64,000 nt of DNA from positions 30,404,833 through 30,468,832 of the forward strand of contig NC_087062.1 of assembly GCF_963678635.1 (NCBI RefSeq), written 5' to 3'. Each line of letters opens with the position of its first letter. The stretch's first letter is position 1. The notes beneath the pieces are model-generated. The model had not been told where the DNA came from and searched no databases. It was given only the letters and a program-made list of their open reading frames with translations. Of this stretch, positions 26,101-36,500 are shown one piece after another. The translations under genes and the position numbers were made by a program. The stretch is from Symsagittifera roscoffensis. Its lineage: Eukaryota > Xenacoelomorpha > Acoela > Convolutidae.

Positions 26101-29100
26101 CTTCGAAGGTGAGTCTAGAGGGAGATACAGCTGCTATCATGCACGTCTTGCAATTGGTGCCCAGACAGTCTTTGAGGATACGGGTGAGCTGACTGTTCCT
26201 CCAGGGGATGTGCATATTCTTCTTGTTCTCCGCCAAAGCGTTGATGCAGTTGCCCAGTGCCAGCAAACTCCGGTTTATATTTGCTCCCTCACGCATGCGG
26301 TTTGCTTAAACAGATACCTCTATTTCAAATCAATACCCTTAAATTATCAGTGAGTCCCAGACCCTCACACGATGATTTTAATAAATGAATGCATCACTTT
26401 TGTCACTTGTGTTTATCGTATATATGTTTTATGTCTTCAATTGAATGTATCTTTAGACGACTAGAACTAATCCAGCGTGCTTGAATTTCCATCGCTTATT
26501 CAGCAAACCCCGACAACTAAATTGATACTTTGAGTTTTCTCTGCCTACCTCTGTTGGTGGTCGCAGCTGCCCTTTCCGAACCCGCCAGATCAATCAGGGA
26601 CAGTTTGGAGAGGGAGAAGCGCGTGGTGGTACCAGAGTTGACTGGTCTCTGTCGCAGGTACACCTGGAAAATTGCGTGACTTCTCGAGGACTGTGCATTC
26701 GCATCTGTGGGGTGCTGTGTCCTGTTCTGGTTGCCTAGGATATAAAAAAAATAAAATCACTTTCATGCCGCAAACATCAAAAGATTTATCTAATTTTTAA
26801 ATATAGTCAAAAGTTCCAAGCCACTTTTGTGACTTTTTCGTTTAAGGACTTTGTGACTTCGTGCTAACTTGCCTTTACTTCAAACTTTATTATCTTTCAT
26901 TCAAATACTGAGCTTGACCAAAGAGTTGAAAGGAAAAAATTTATTCCGCTAATCTTAATCTAGCGTGAGACTGATGGAATGCACTTACCTGTCAATAGCA
27001 TGTCATACAGTTCCCTGACAGACTTGGGCGAGTGGTAGGTGAGTCCTGCTATGGTGACTGAGCCCTGCTCGTCTTCTCTGAGAGGCAGGGGTCTACCAGT
27101 GGCCGAGGCGAACAAGTCTCTGATGGTTTCATTGTATATCTCCATGTAGGACACTCCCAGCTCAAACACGGTTTCCTCTCTCTCCTCCATCAGACGGAAT
27201 AGCTCAACCATCGTCTGGTATATTACACCTAGTAAAAGAGCGCAGTTTGTTCAAAGTTAACGGGAAACGACACGAGAACATGACTAATTATTCACAGAGA
27301 AAAAATTCCTGTTTGATTTATTAAACAGGTATTATGAAAACGTTTTTTTTTTCCAGATGAGATCTGGTTTTTTTTTTTGAGACGCTTTTTCGAAAAATTC
27401 GCTTTCCCAAAAAACTACCCGTCAGATTCTCATAAAAGTGGTACCAATGGATTCAGTAGCGTTTCACCTACCTGCCTGCATGAAATTTAGGGCAATTTTT
27501 ACCCTACCCCACCCCCTACGGTCTTAGAAAAGCTTCACAACTCGGTACTTTTTTCACTTTTTGCCTATTTTTTCGGAAATTATCGATTTCCTCAAAAACT
27601 ACCCATCCAGATTTGGAATTAAGGGTTTAATCGATAGACCAGGTTGTAGGAAACTCCCCCGCACAAGCGGCTGGTCCTTAACTTGCCTAGGGGAAGAGCT
27701 ATAGACTTAGGAAAAGTCACTTTTTTGACTTTTTTTCAAATCTTTCCGATTTCCTCAAAAACTACCCGTCCAGATTTGGGATTAAGGGTTTAATCGATAG
27801 ACCAGGTTGTAGGAACCCCCCCCTACACAAACGGCTCGTCCCTAATTTGTCTAGGGGAAGAGCTATACACTTAGGAATAGTCAATTTTTCGGTTTTTAGG
27901 CCATTTTTTCAAACTGTTTCGATTTCTTCAAAAACTACCCATCCAGATTTGGGATTAAGGGTTTAATCGATAGACCAGGTTGTAGGAAACTCCCCTGCCC
28001 AAGCGGCTGGTCCTTAATTTGTCTCGGGGAAGAGCTGTACACTCCGGAAAAGTTTTTTTTTTAAGTTTTTTGGCATTGGAACAAAGATTCAATATACTTA
28101 TTGTGTGTATTTTTTAGACAATGGAATCCGCTATGCTTACGTTTTCTCGCTTTTGCTTGGTGCTATTGGCTTTGTGTTGAGTTTTTTTGTATGGTTCGAA
28201 GAAGTCCAACGAGAAGTTGCACGAGTTACGCTAGTTCTCTTTAATCAGGTCGGTTTGTTCCAGAACGTTTTTGTGATGTCAGTTATAGTCAACATATTAT
28301 AGTCATATTTGCAATGCTTGGACAACATTTAATTAATTCGAAAATTAAAGAGTCGTTAGAAAAATGAAAAATACTTTATTTCATTAATGTTAGCTGGTTT
28401 GTGAAACACACATTTCACTTAATTCTAGTGAATAATTATTCACATTGTTGAAGCATTGTGCAAATTTTTTTTTTAAATATATTTAGCATGTAACCATGAT
28501 TGATACGGTTTGCCTTGTCGCACTGTGAAAGGCCCGTTTAATTCACATTACGGTTGCCTTGTCCACTGTGAAAGGCTCGTTTAATTTCAGTACGGTTTGC
28601 CTTGTCGCTCTGTGAAAGGCCCGTTTAATTCATATTACGGTTGTCTTGTCGCAATGTGATAGGCTCGGTTTATTTGCATTACATAGTGGGTTTACAGCAA
28701 ATCTAAATAGTCTTATTCCATATCTTGTCACACTTTCAGAAAAATGGCTCAGAAAGAAATTGACAACACTCAAAAAGTTGTTGACAATGTATTCTCGTCT
28801 ATCCAGAGCAGGTTAGAAGAAGCTCTGTGTGAAGAAGACGACACAAACGTCAGGATTCGTGTGCAAGCTGTGCTGGAGTCGATCCCTGAAAAATGGATAC
28901 TGTAAATGGACACTTTAGATGTACGAAAAGTGCCTTCAACGCCGTTACAAAACGGTTAAGATCAGTATCCCGACCACGACCAGCAGTATTGCCACCAGCA
29001 GGAGAAGCAACCCCAAGCAAAGTTTTGAGATCATCAACTCTTGGGCGTCAATTTAGTTTTGATTCTACTCCTAACAAAAAAAAGTTGATGCAAATTAAAG

Positions 29101-32100
29101 CAGAAGTAAGTGTTATGTGCTGTTATGAACAATTGCCATGGAGTGATAAATTTGGATTGAAAATGAATCAGTTAAATGTTATTCACGGCGTTTGTACCTA
29201 AAGTTTTTTTAGTCTGAAGAAGCTCATTCACTAGCACAGTTGTTCGAAGACGATCTTCTTGACAACGTGGTAGTAGAAAGTTGCGCTGCTGAGACGTTGC
29301 AAGAAAGTGTCGACAATTTATTTGCAGATCATACGGATAGCGAAGATTCCTAATATTGATCAAAAAATTATTTTGTATTTATTATTTTCTTTTGTTGTTG
29401 TATATATATGCATAATAAAGCTTTGTATAGCTGTGGAAGTTTTTCACTGTTGTATTGTTTGCGATTTCAGATTTATTCGATGCCAAAAACAAAGAATGCA
29501 AAGAAGTGTGTAGAGAAAGGTTGCAACTTGTTTGTTACAAAGGACTCACGATTTTGCAAGAATCACTCAGTGAGCTCCAATGCCTTATCTACCGCCCCTG
29601 ACGCTCCGCCGTCTTTGTATTCAATTCCCCCCAGAAAGACATTGTTTCATCCTTTAACTGCGTGTTTTTGCAAAGAAGTCTGTGATGTGCTGGGAATACC
29701 ATTTTGCAAATACCTTTACGAGCAGTCTCCTCGAAACGTACTCTTGAGTTTACCTGATGAACTGTTTCGTGTGCCACCTGACAGAAATTGCTTATTTTCA
29801 TCATTGTGTGCGGCTGTTTCTGGAAGTTGTAGTAGTGCTCCCCAATTGAGATCGTTTTTGTGTGACGTTATGCCGTCTGTTCCTGGAATTGAAGATCATT
29901 TGATTTTACCTTCGGGACGAAACTTCAATTCTGTGCAAGAGTATTTACAGTTCACAAAAATGAGGCAATTGGGAGTGTTCGGTACATGCTTGGAAATAAT
30001 GGTATTCTCTTTCATTTCCGCTGTTGCTGTTAATGTGTATTCATACGTCACGTCTTCATGGTTGCTGTTTTCACCTCCTCTTAATCAAACAAGAGTGGCC
30101 AACATCTATATCATTCATAAACATGATCATTATGAGCCGATCATCACAGTCACAAATAACAGTAATTCTTCAGGACCTTCTTTTGTTACACTAGGTTCAG
30201 TTTGTGATTCTGATGATGATTTACCTCTTGCCAAGTTACGGAAATTTCCGGAGGGAGAACTTCACAATCTCGTTAGTGAAGATGATGACCTCCCTTTGTC
30301 ATCAATTATAGAACAGAAAACAACGGATTGCAATCTTTCAACATCAAATAGGGAAAAATGTTGCAGACGTGTTTTTGAGTTCGATTTCGCATCTACCATT
30401 TTTCGAGCTTCGAAATCGAAAGTGGAAACTGTGTTTCATGAAATGCAACCATTTTGTCCCATTACAACACCTTCATTATCACAACATGAAGTTAGAAAAG
30501 AAAGACGCAAGCAACGAAATCAGAGATATCGAGCGAAAAGTCACAACCAACTTAGAAATCTTCAGCAGACTAAAACTCGGTTGTTACTTTCTAAAAGCAA
30601 CAGATTGCGAAATCTTTGTAATGTCACTACACGATTGCAAGATCCCATTATTCGAAGAAACAATCTATTGAGATCCAAAAATCGTGTTTTAGACCCAGCG
30701 AAGCGATTAGCAAATTTGCAAAGAACCAAGAAACGACTGCTGGAACCGAGAGCTCGTGCAACGAATTTGAATCGAGCAAGACAGCGACTCTTGGATCCAG
30801 AAAATTGTTAATAAGTACGGATAGATGTAAACAACGACTTTTGAATCCAGTAAGAAGAGCTTCAAATTTGCAGCGAGCAAAACAGCGAGTCTTGGAGCCA
30901 GCTGCGCGATCTGCAAATTTGCAACGAGCGAAACAGCGAGTCTTGGAGCCAGCTGCACGATCTGCAAATTTGCAACGCGCGAAACAGCGAGTCCTGGATC
31001 CAGCTGCACGATCTGCAAATTTGCAACGAGCGAAACAGCGAGTCCTGGATCCAGCTGCACGATCTGCAAATTTGCAACGAGCGAAACAGCGTCTCCTGGA
31101 TCCAGCTGCACGATCTACAAATTTGCAACGAGCGAAACAGCGAGTCCTGGATCCAGCTGAATGCATAAGCTTCTCTTTCACTTTTTTTGCGTAGGAAGGG
31201 CGCTATCGACTTGAGAAACCTGAAATTTTAAAATAATCAAAATTAAAATAATCAAACAGGTCTCTCCAGCTTTCAGCTGGGCCCCTAGTAAAGTTACACT
31301 TTTCGCAAAATTCATTTCATTACATTTGAATTTTTTGAAGCAAGTTATATGTTGAAAAAATTCAGTTTTGCGCAAATTAATATCTCAATGCCTCCTCCCA
31401 AGCCATATTTTCTTATCTAAGTATCAATTTCGCAGCCGGTGATAGAACTATTCAAGGTTAACTATCAGGAAAGGGGCGTGCTTAGGGGAGAAGGGTAGGT
31501 CGGACCTCTTCACGCGCCTATTCCAAGAAAGTCAAGCAACGCCTTCTAAGTCTGTATGAAAATCCATTTTAGTCCACATGTTTTTTTTAAATTTCAGATC
31601 TTACCACTTAATTGGCTACAACTTTTTTTCGCCCAGTAAATGCCATCTACTGACCTGGTTGATCCACTGATCCGAGCATGGTGTGTGTCTTGCCTGCGCC
31701 TGTGGCACCATAAGCGAACACTGACCCATTGTACCCTTCTACAACTGACTTCACTACATCCAAGGAGCTAGCCTCGAACAGCTCTTGCTGGGTGCTGAAC
31801 CTAAAAACAGCAGCCTCTATGTCAAACCTCTTTCTAAGCTTACCAGGCAGATTTTGTTTTGGTATGGGAAAAAGTTATTAGAAAATCTTTGAGATCTGAA
31901 AAAATAGGTGTGACATAATTTCGATTGGCCACGTTAAAATAGCTATCGCTACTTGGGTCACCGTGAGAGTGCTTTATCGCTATCAAAATTCCAGACAGAA
32001 TGTAGGTTGAAAATATCTATTTTACAGGAACACTCACTGGTTGAGAACTGAGTCGAACACACACTTGAAGTCTTTGGCCTTCTTCTTGGTCATGTCTCTG

Positions 32101-32653
32101 AATTTGACTTTCTGTCCGTGAAAGAAGGTTGGTGCATTCTCCACCTTCGGGTCAAACACCAGTACCTAACAACGTACATCATGTATTAAAATCCTTATCT
32201 TCCAAATTTCGGTCAAAAACCACGTTTTGATCAATGTTTAGTTATTAATGACTTCCATTCATCAAAAGAACTTACATTTGTATCAAAAACAACTTAAGTC
32301 ATAGATATTTTCCCGTCAAAAGTTATGAGGTGCCAAGTGCTTCCATTTGACGTAATTTTCTGCCTTACAAATGCAGGGAACACATAAACACAGCTCATTA
32401 TTGTCTGATTTATGGAAAAGGTATCAAAACACAGAAAAAAAACTTATTTCAGAACTGTTCTTCAAAGTAGTTTAAGGTTATGAAGGCGATAAATTAAAGC
32501 ATAATGAGGTTCGAGGCTGTGTCTGACCTGTTCGTCCAACACACTGATGAGCGGGACGTCATTTGAGTCGGCGGATGTCTTGCACTCTCGCGAGTTCTCC
32601 GGGCGCACACGCACTATCACGCGCATGCTCTCACTCTTTCCTCCCCCCGGCAT
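20112..32653 (-). CDS. Kinesin-8 family motor (KIF18/Klp67A-like), 1208 aa, 12 exons
   Basis: Exons in transcript order: 32528-32653, 32038-32165, 31655-31800, 26989-27228, 26549-26734, 26101-26304, 24440-24630, 23713-24108, 22647-22887, 21810-22228, 21342-21584, 20112-21218. Phases agree and the sum is 3627 bases including the stop. The motor domain comes first: [11 protein letters not shown] near the start, the P-loop GATGAGKT at about residues 116-123, switch [10 protein letters not shown], switch [11 protein letters not shown], and [16 protein letters not shown]. The VLVFDPK and FFHG words and the [20 protein letters not shown] neck-proximal segment point to kinesin-8, plus-end-directed motors that shorten microtubules in spindles. 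A coiled coil follows (exons 7-9), then a long serine-rich, probably disordered basic tail of over 550 residues. Intron 3 is 4.4 kb and holds inserted elements. The exon 11 donor (GTTTAA) is weak, so that junction is the least sure. Confidence 0.9.
22888..23712 (-). other. Kinesin intron 8, nothing recognised
   Basis: An 825-base AT-rich intron with a GT donor at 23712 and a tttttag-type acceptor before 22887. I see no repeat, RNA or ORF in it. The same holds for the shorter introns 22229-22646, 24109-24439 and 32166-32527. Confidence 0.6.
25195..25935. repeat. Long imperfect inverted repeat (foldback) inside a kinesin intron
   Basis: The segment near 25285-25530 is repeated in reverse complement at about 25635-25870. 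For example gacatatgatggatgaaact pairs with agtttcatccatcatatgtc, and the ccggataaaa, ccgtttggcc and gagggcgac words each have complementary partners in reverse order. Similarity extends outward to about 25195 and 25935. The loop is roughly 110 bases. There is no ORF. It differs in sequence from the foldback at 12 kb. Probably a non-autonomous DNA element inserted in intron 6 (24631-26100). Confidence 0.65.
27340..28065. repeat. Satellite-like tandem repeat, ~165-175-bp unit, about four copies
   Basis: The words cgatttcctcaaaaactacc, gggattaagggtttaatcga and agaccaggttgtaggaa recur at about 27583, 27747 and 27920, with a diverged first unit near 27395. Spacing is 164 to 173 bases. The third and fourth units are the most alike. 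This lies in kinesin intron 3. Confidence 0.8.
28500..28690. repeat. Tandem repeat, ~60-bp unit, four copies
   Basis: The unit tacggtttgccttgtcgc...gtgaaaggcccgtttaatt recurs four times (starts near 28507, 28549, 28591, 28634), with the last copy diverged. It immediately precedes the small spliced gene at 28744 and may be the upstream or terminal part of the element that carries it. Confidence 0.75.
28744..29353 (+). CDS. Small acidic protein gene with one intron, next to the OTU ORF; product unknown
   Basis: The first frame starts at ATG 28744 ([19 protein letters not shown]) and reads to TAA at 28905. A second frame with ATG at 28893 continues as a basic serine/proline-rich stretch to a donor GTAAGT at 29106. 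After a 107-base intron with a TTTTTTTAG acceptor, the exon 29213-29353 continues in frame to TAA with an acidic tail ending in TDSEDS. An AATAAA lies 60 bases after the stop. Either the gene starts at 28893, or a frameshift near 28900 has split one longer ORF. I do not recognise the family. The plus orientation, opposite to the kinesin, and the adjacent OTU ORF suggest both genes belong to one inserted element. Confidence 0.45.
29414..29419 (+). promoter_or_regulatory. Candidate polyadenylation signal of the small spliced gene
   Basis: AATAAA 60 bases after the TAA at 29353, upstream of the OTU ORF. The position fits a separate transcript ending between the two ORFs. Confidence 0.4.
29480..31194 (+). 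CDS. OTU-type cysteine protease ORF with C-terminal 17-residue tandem repeats (frameshifted; probable mobile-element protein)
   Basis: ATG at 29480 follows a possible splice acceptor (gatttcag, 29470). The N-terminus has a Cys/His cluster (C10, C15, C26, H29). Residues about 95-225 fit an OTU deubiquitinase-like fold: [11 protein letters not shown] with D101 and catalytic C104, then HDHYEPI with H217. An acidic linker follows, then arginine-rich repeats of the form LLxPxxRxxNLxRxKxR, at first degenerate and then nearly identical. The frame stops at 30811 (TAA), and the repeats resume in another frame to 31194, so a 1-2-base indel near 30805-30825 has broken the ORF. OTU domains and arginine-rich tandem segments occur in proteins of some Helitron-like and other eukaryotic transposons. 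No Rep, helicase or transposase is present here, so the element type is inferred only. It lies in kinesin intron 3, antisense to that gene. Confidence 0.65.
30580..31160 (+). repeat. 51-bp in-frame tandem repeat (17 residues per unit)
   Basis: From about 30840 the unit gtcctggatccagctgcacg...caacgagcgaaacagcga repeats about six and a half times at an exact 51-base period. Upstream, 30580-30810 holds four to five diverged units at protein level. The near-identity of the last copies indicates recent expansion. The reverse strand is also open through the array because the unit length is a multiple of three. Confidence 0.9.
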
Positions 32654-33565
32654 AGTGCTACCTCACAATTACTCTGAAAATGATCGAATGAAACGTAAAG
32701 AACCTCAACACTAAAAACGAATTTATGATACTGATGGAAACATGTACATACATCATGGCGAAAAAAAAAATTCAATATAGCCTTTATGGATCTTGGTTTC
32801 TTCAAATTGTAATTAGAAATAAATATTTAGCCCTACAACTTGCACAGATCTAACATTTTTGCAAAAGGGTTTTTCAAAAACATTTTGTCGAACAAATTCA
32901 TTTTCCGAGGTGCCTCAAAACGTACTCAGTAAATGCTTCTACAAATTTCTTAACCTTTTCGCATTTTTCCGCTGCAGGCAATTTATTGAATAACTAGGCT
33001 GAAACGGTTCATCCCAGGCGCATTTAAAATATTTTAAGGGTTGATCGGGCAAAGAGGATGACATAAAAAAGTAACAAAGGGCGGACCTTTGGAGCGCTGA
33101 CAGGTTCGATCGTTCTAACCAGTTCTGGAGGAACCATGGGGAGGAAGGGGTGCTCAACTGTTTGTGATTGGCTATGACTGCCCGCAACGAACATAACCAA
33201 TAGTTGATCATATAGGATCATTGTAGGTTGTAGCGAAACTTGTTTTTCAAGCACTACTGCGCTGTGTCAGCAAACAAATTTAAGAAAGTCGTGAAAGTGC
33301 TATCAAGAAAGTAAACATGTTATTTGAGCTATTCATCATTAATCAAAACTAATTTTGGTCTGATGTGACCATATGTCAATTGACAAAAACTAAAACAGGT
33401 CACGAATATGCGCATTTCATAATCCGTAGCGCGATCTTAGTTGACAGAGCAAACGTCTTCAAAACAAAATGGACAAATAACACCGAGTAAAGCACTACTA
33501 CTGTCACAGTAGCTCACTTGTTTATTTTCTTAATTCGGTTAGATCGGTAGAGATCTGATCGCAAA
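32654..33565. promoter_or_regulatory. 912-bp divergent promoter region between the kinesin-8 and SIR2-like genes
   Basis: The start codons of the kinesin (32653, minus) and the SIR2-like gene (33566, plus) face away from each other across this interval. The interval is AT-rich with a less AT-rich patch around 33010-33200. No TATA box can be assigned with confidence, and 5' untranslated exons may lie here. Open frames on the minus strand (32939-33254) show no family motif. Confidence 0.5.
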
Positions 33566-36500
33566 ATGAGTGAAGATACCACAGAAATGGGAAGTAATTT
33601 TGAGCATATGGAGGATGAGCCAGTTAACTTTCCGCAAACTAGTTCAGATTTTCTGAGAAGTCTAGCCGATGAAACTTCCAACGTGGATCCATGTGCGATT
33701 ATCATTGGATCTCAGATTAACTCAAACTCCGGGTTGCCTTCGCCTTCTCAGTTTAATATGTACCTTATTAACTCCATCCTTGGACCAGACAACGAACTTT
33801 TATCTGTTTCTGACAGAGACGAGTTTGTAAAAAATGTATCGTCGGCTCAGTCTAAGCTGCTCAATAGTGCGTGGAAATTGTTAGGCGATGAAGTTCTGGA
33901 TTCATTGGATGTTTACCTAAAGGGTCACTGCAACAATATTCACAATTTTCTAGCAAAGGCGGTACAAAATGGTCACACGGTAAGCTTTACTTTATTTTGT
34001 TTTAAACATATAACGTTCTTGGTGCTATAATTATAAATATATATTATTATTATATATTTCTTCAGGTTATTTCAACTCAATTCGACAACCTGATTGAACG
34101 AGCGCACAAGAGCCTTTTCGGAAAGAAACCTCTAGTTCTACACAAAATTGAACAGTTTAGAGCCCACGCACAATCTGAAACATCGCCTACATTGCCCCAA
34201 GGTTGCATCATTAGACTTCATGGATGCATAGACGAGGAAACTCTATTCCCCCACGCCAGATATGACAGCATCAAAAGGTACTTGTCTAGCATCGAAACTG
34301 GTATTCATTCTCAGAAGAAATCACTAATGCAGCACATTTTACAAAACGAGGACTTGGTTGTGATTGGCTATGACGGGTCCCAAGATGAGTTTACGTTGGG
34401 TCCCCTATTACAGCACACCAAGACAGAAAAATTAGTGCATTGGATGTTCCACGAGGTTGATTGTCTCAATTCAGGTAAGAGCCTGGCTCATTTTCGCTTC
34501 GAAGAAAGCAGCTAACGGTTACCCTCGTGTTAAGAGAGAAGTGGGTTAGGCACATCTCTCTTAACACGAGGGTCATGCGTTCGAATCCCGCTTCGGTCAC
34601 GGCTGGAGGGGTCCCAGTGTCATCCGCCTCCTCAAGGTGGGACCGGCTGCGGCAAAATGGATGACATCTCCCCCTCCCCCACGGTTGGTCCTGCACTGAG
34701 CAGGCCGGGGGCAAATGAAAAAAAAAAAAAAAAAAAACGGCGCGAAGCAGAGATTCTCACTACCTGTTATGCATGAAAAATGAAACAAAAACAAATACAA
34801 GCAATAGGATTTGAGCTCCACAAGAAAATGCAAAAAAAAACCAACGACAGCCGGTTGCTTTGCTAGTAGCACAGAGTGTTCCGACCATATTCATTAAAAA
34901 AACTAGAAAAAAGTTTTTTCATTTTTTCTTCGAATTCGTAACGTTTTTAGAGCACGGCGTGATTCCAAACCTATACAAACGCACAGAAAGTTAGTGAGTT
35001 AGGCAAGATCGACAACATTTTTCTTCAAAAAATGAATACCAAACAAAATGGAAAAAATAAAAAACAATTAATGCAAATAAGCGCTGAATGAAACATCCAA
35101 AACTAGCTATTTTTAAAGTAAAATCAAGTTTTGTGAGCCTAGAAGTCTAAGAAGTAGAAAACAAACGTTACTCGATTGCGTTACTCGCTCAAAAATATAA
35201 ATCTCAAAAATTTCAAACCAAATTTTCTCGACACGGAGACAATTTTTTTTGCAAGGCTTCAAAATTATATATCACTCGAGACTCGGCCCATTCCGATAAT
35301 TTTTGTGGTACCTCCGTGGAAAACAAAAAACTACGATACACCTGAATACGAAGTTCCTCCCCATTTTCAATGGTCGGAACCAAAAAACGACAACTTTGTT
35401 GAAAATGTTTAAATCAGATAATTGATCTAGCGTGCAGCCCTATATACAGAGAATTGACATATACGGTAAAAATCGGCTTCAAAAAATGGAAAAAAAGTCG
35501 ACAAAAATTAACTCAAAAGCGAAAACCTTTCAAAAAAGTTAAGGCATCCCATTAAGGGATCCATGGTGCTAAAAATGGATCGTTGAGCAAGAAACACCAG
35601 GAGGCAAGTGCACTACACGCAATCATGATTTTGCATGCTGAAATCTTAAGACGTCAGTGAAATCTGAGTGAATTGTCTGTGAACAGTCGAAAGAGGCGAA
35701 ACTGAGCTTCGCACCTGTTGCTATACAAAAATGAATGATCATGATTAAAATCAAAAGACAAGTCAAAACTTAAAAAAAACTTCAAAAAATCGTTTTATAT
35801 AAATTGCAAAAACCGAAAAGATCCTGAAAAATACCGGCACAATAAAAAACTGCTAGAAAAAAGCCAGCCTTCAAAAACAAAAAATTCCTTTTTGCCTAAA
35901 AAAGTCGACAAAAATAAGTAGACAGACCATATTCTAAAATAGCCGAAAATTTCAAGTTTACATAAAACAGGTCCAACAGGCATCGAACTCCAGGGCTTTG
36001 ACGTCTGAAGTATGACTTTTACCACTGCGTCGAATGCATTTGAATTTGTATTACAGAGGCATAATTAAAACATAAAACGAAATAGTTGATGCCAAATAAA
36101 CTTTAACTGAAAAAAAAAAACACATCAGATTTTGTGAATTTACAGGATTAAATCAAAAACACTGTCAATTACAATGAAAACCACAAAACATAAGCAGAAA
36201 AAAAATAGAATGACAAATTTTTCTTGCACGGACTTTTTCCATTAAAAAACAGGACCTGGCCAGATTCAAACCTAGGACGTTGCAAGAGAAAATAGAACTA
36301 AATTGCTATAACTTTGAAGAGCTGCCACCGAAAAACTTAAGAAATCAATAGCCAACTAAGAAAATGAGCTGGCTAAATTAACATTACGTACACAAAGCAT
36401 TAGAAATAGAATCAGCGCCGACTTCAATCGACCATTTGTGACAAATAAAAAAACAATAACAAAGCTGATGAAAACAAAGCTCGCAAACATTTTTTCAAAT

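Noticed and set aside
30648-31181. Long minus-strand ORFs (177, 134 and 88 codons) of arginine/cysteine-rich repeats
   Set aside because: They are shadows of the 51-bp array, whose length is a multiple of three and keeps all frames open; the plus-strand reading links to the OTU domain.
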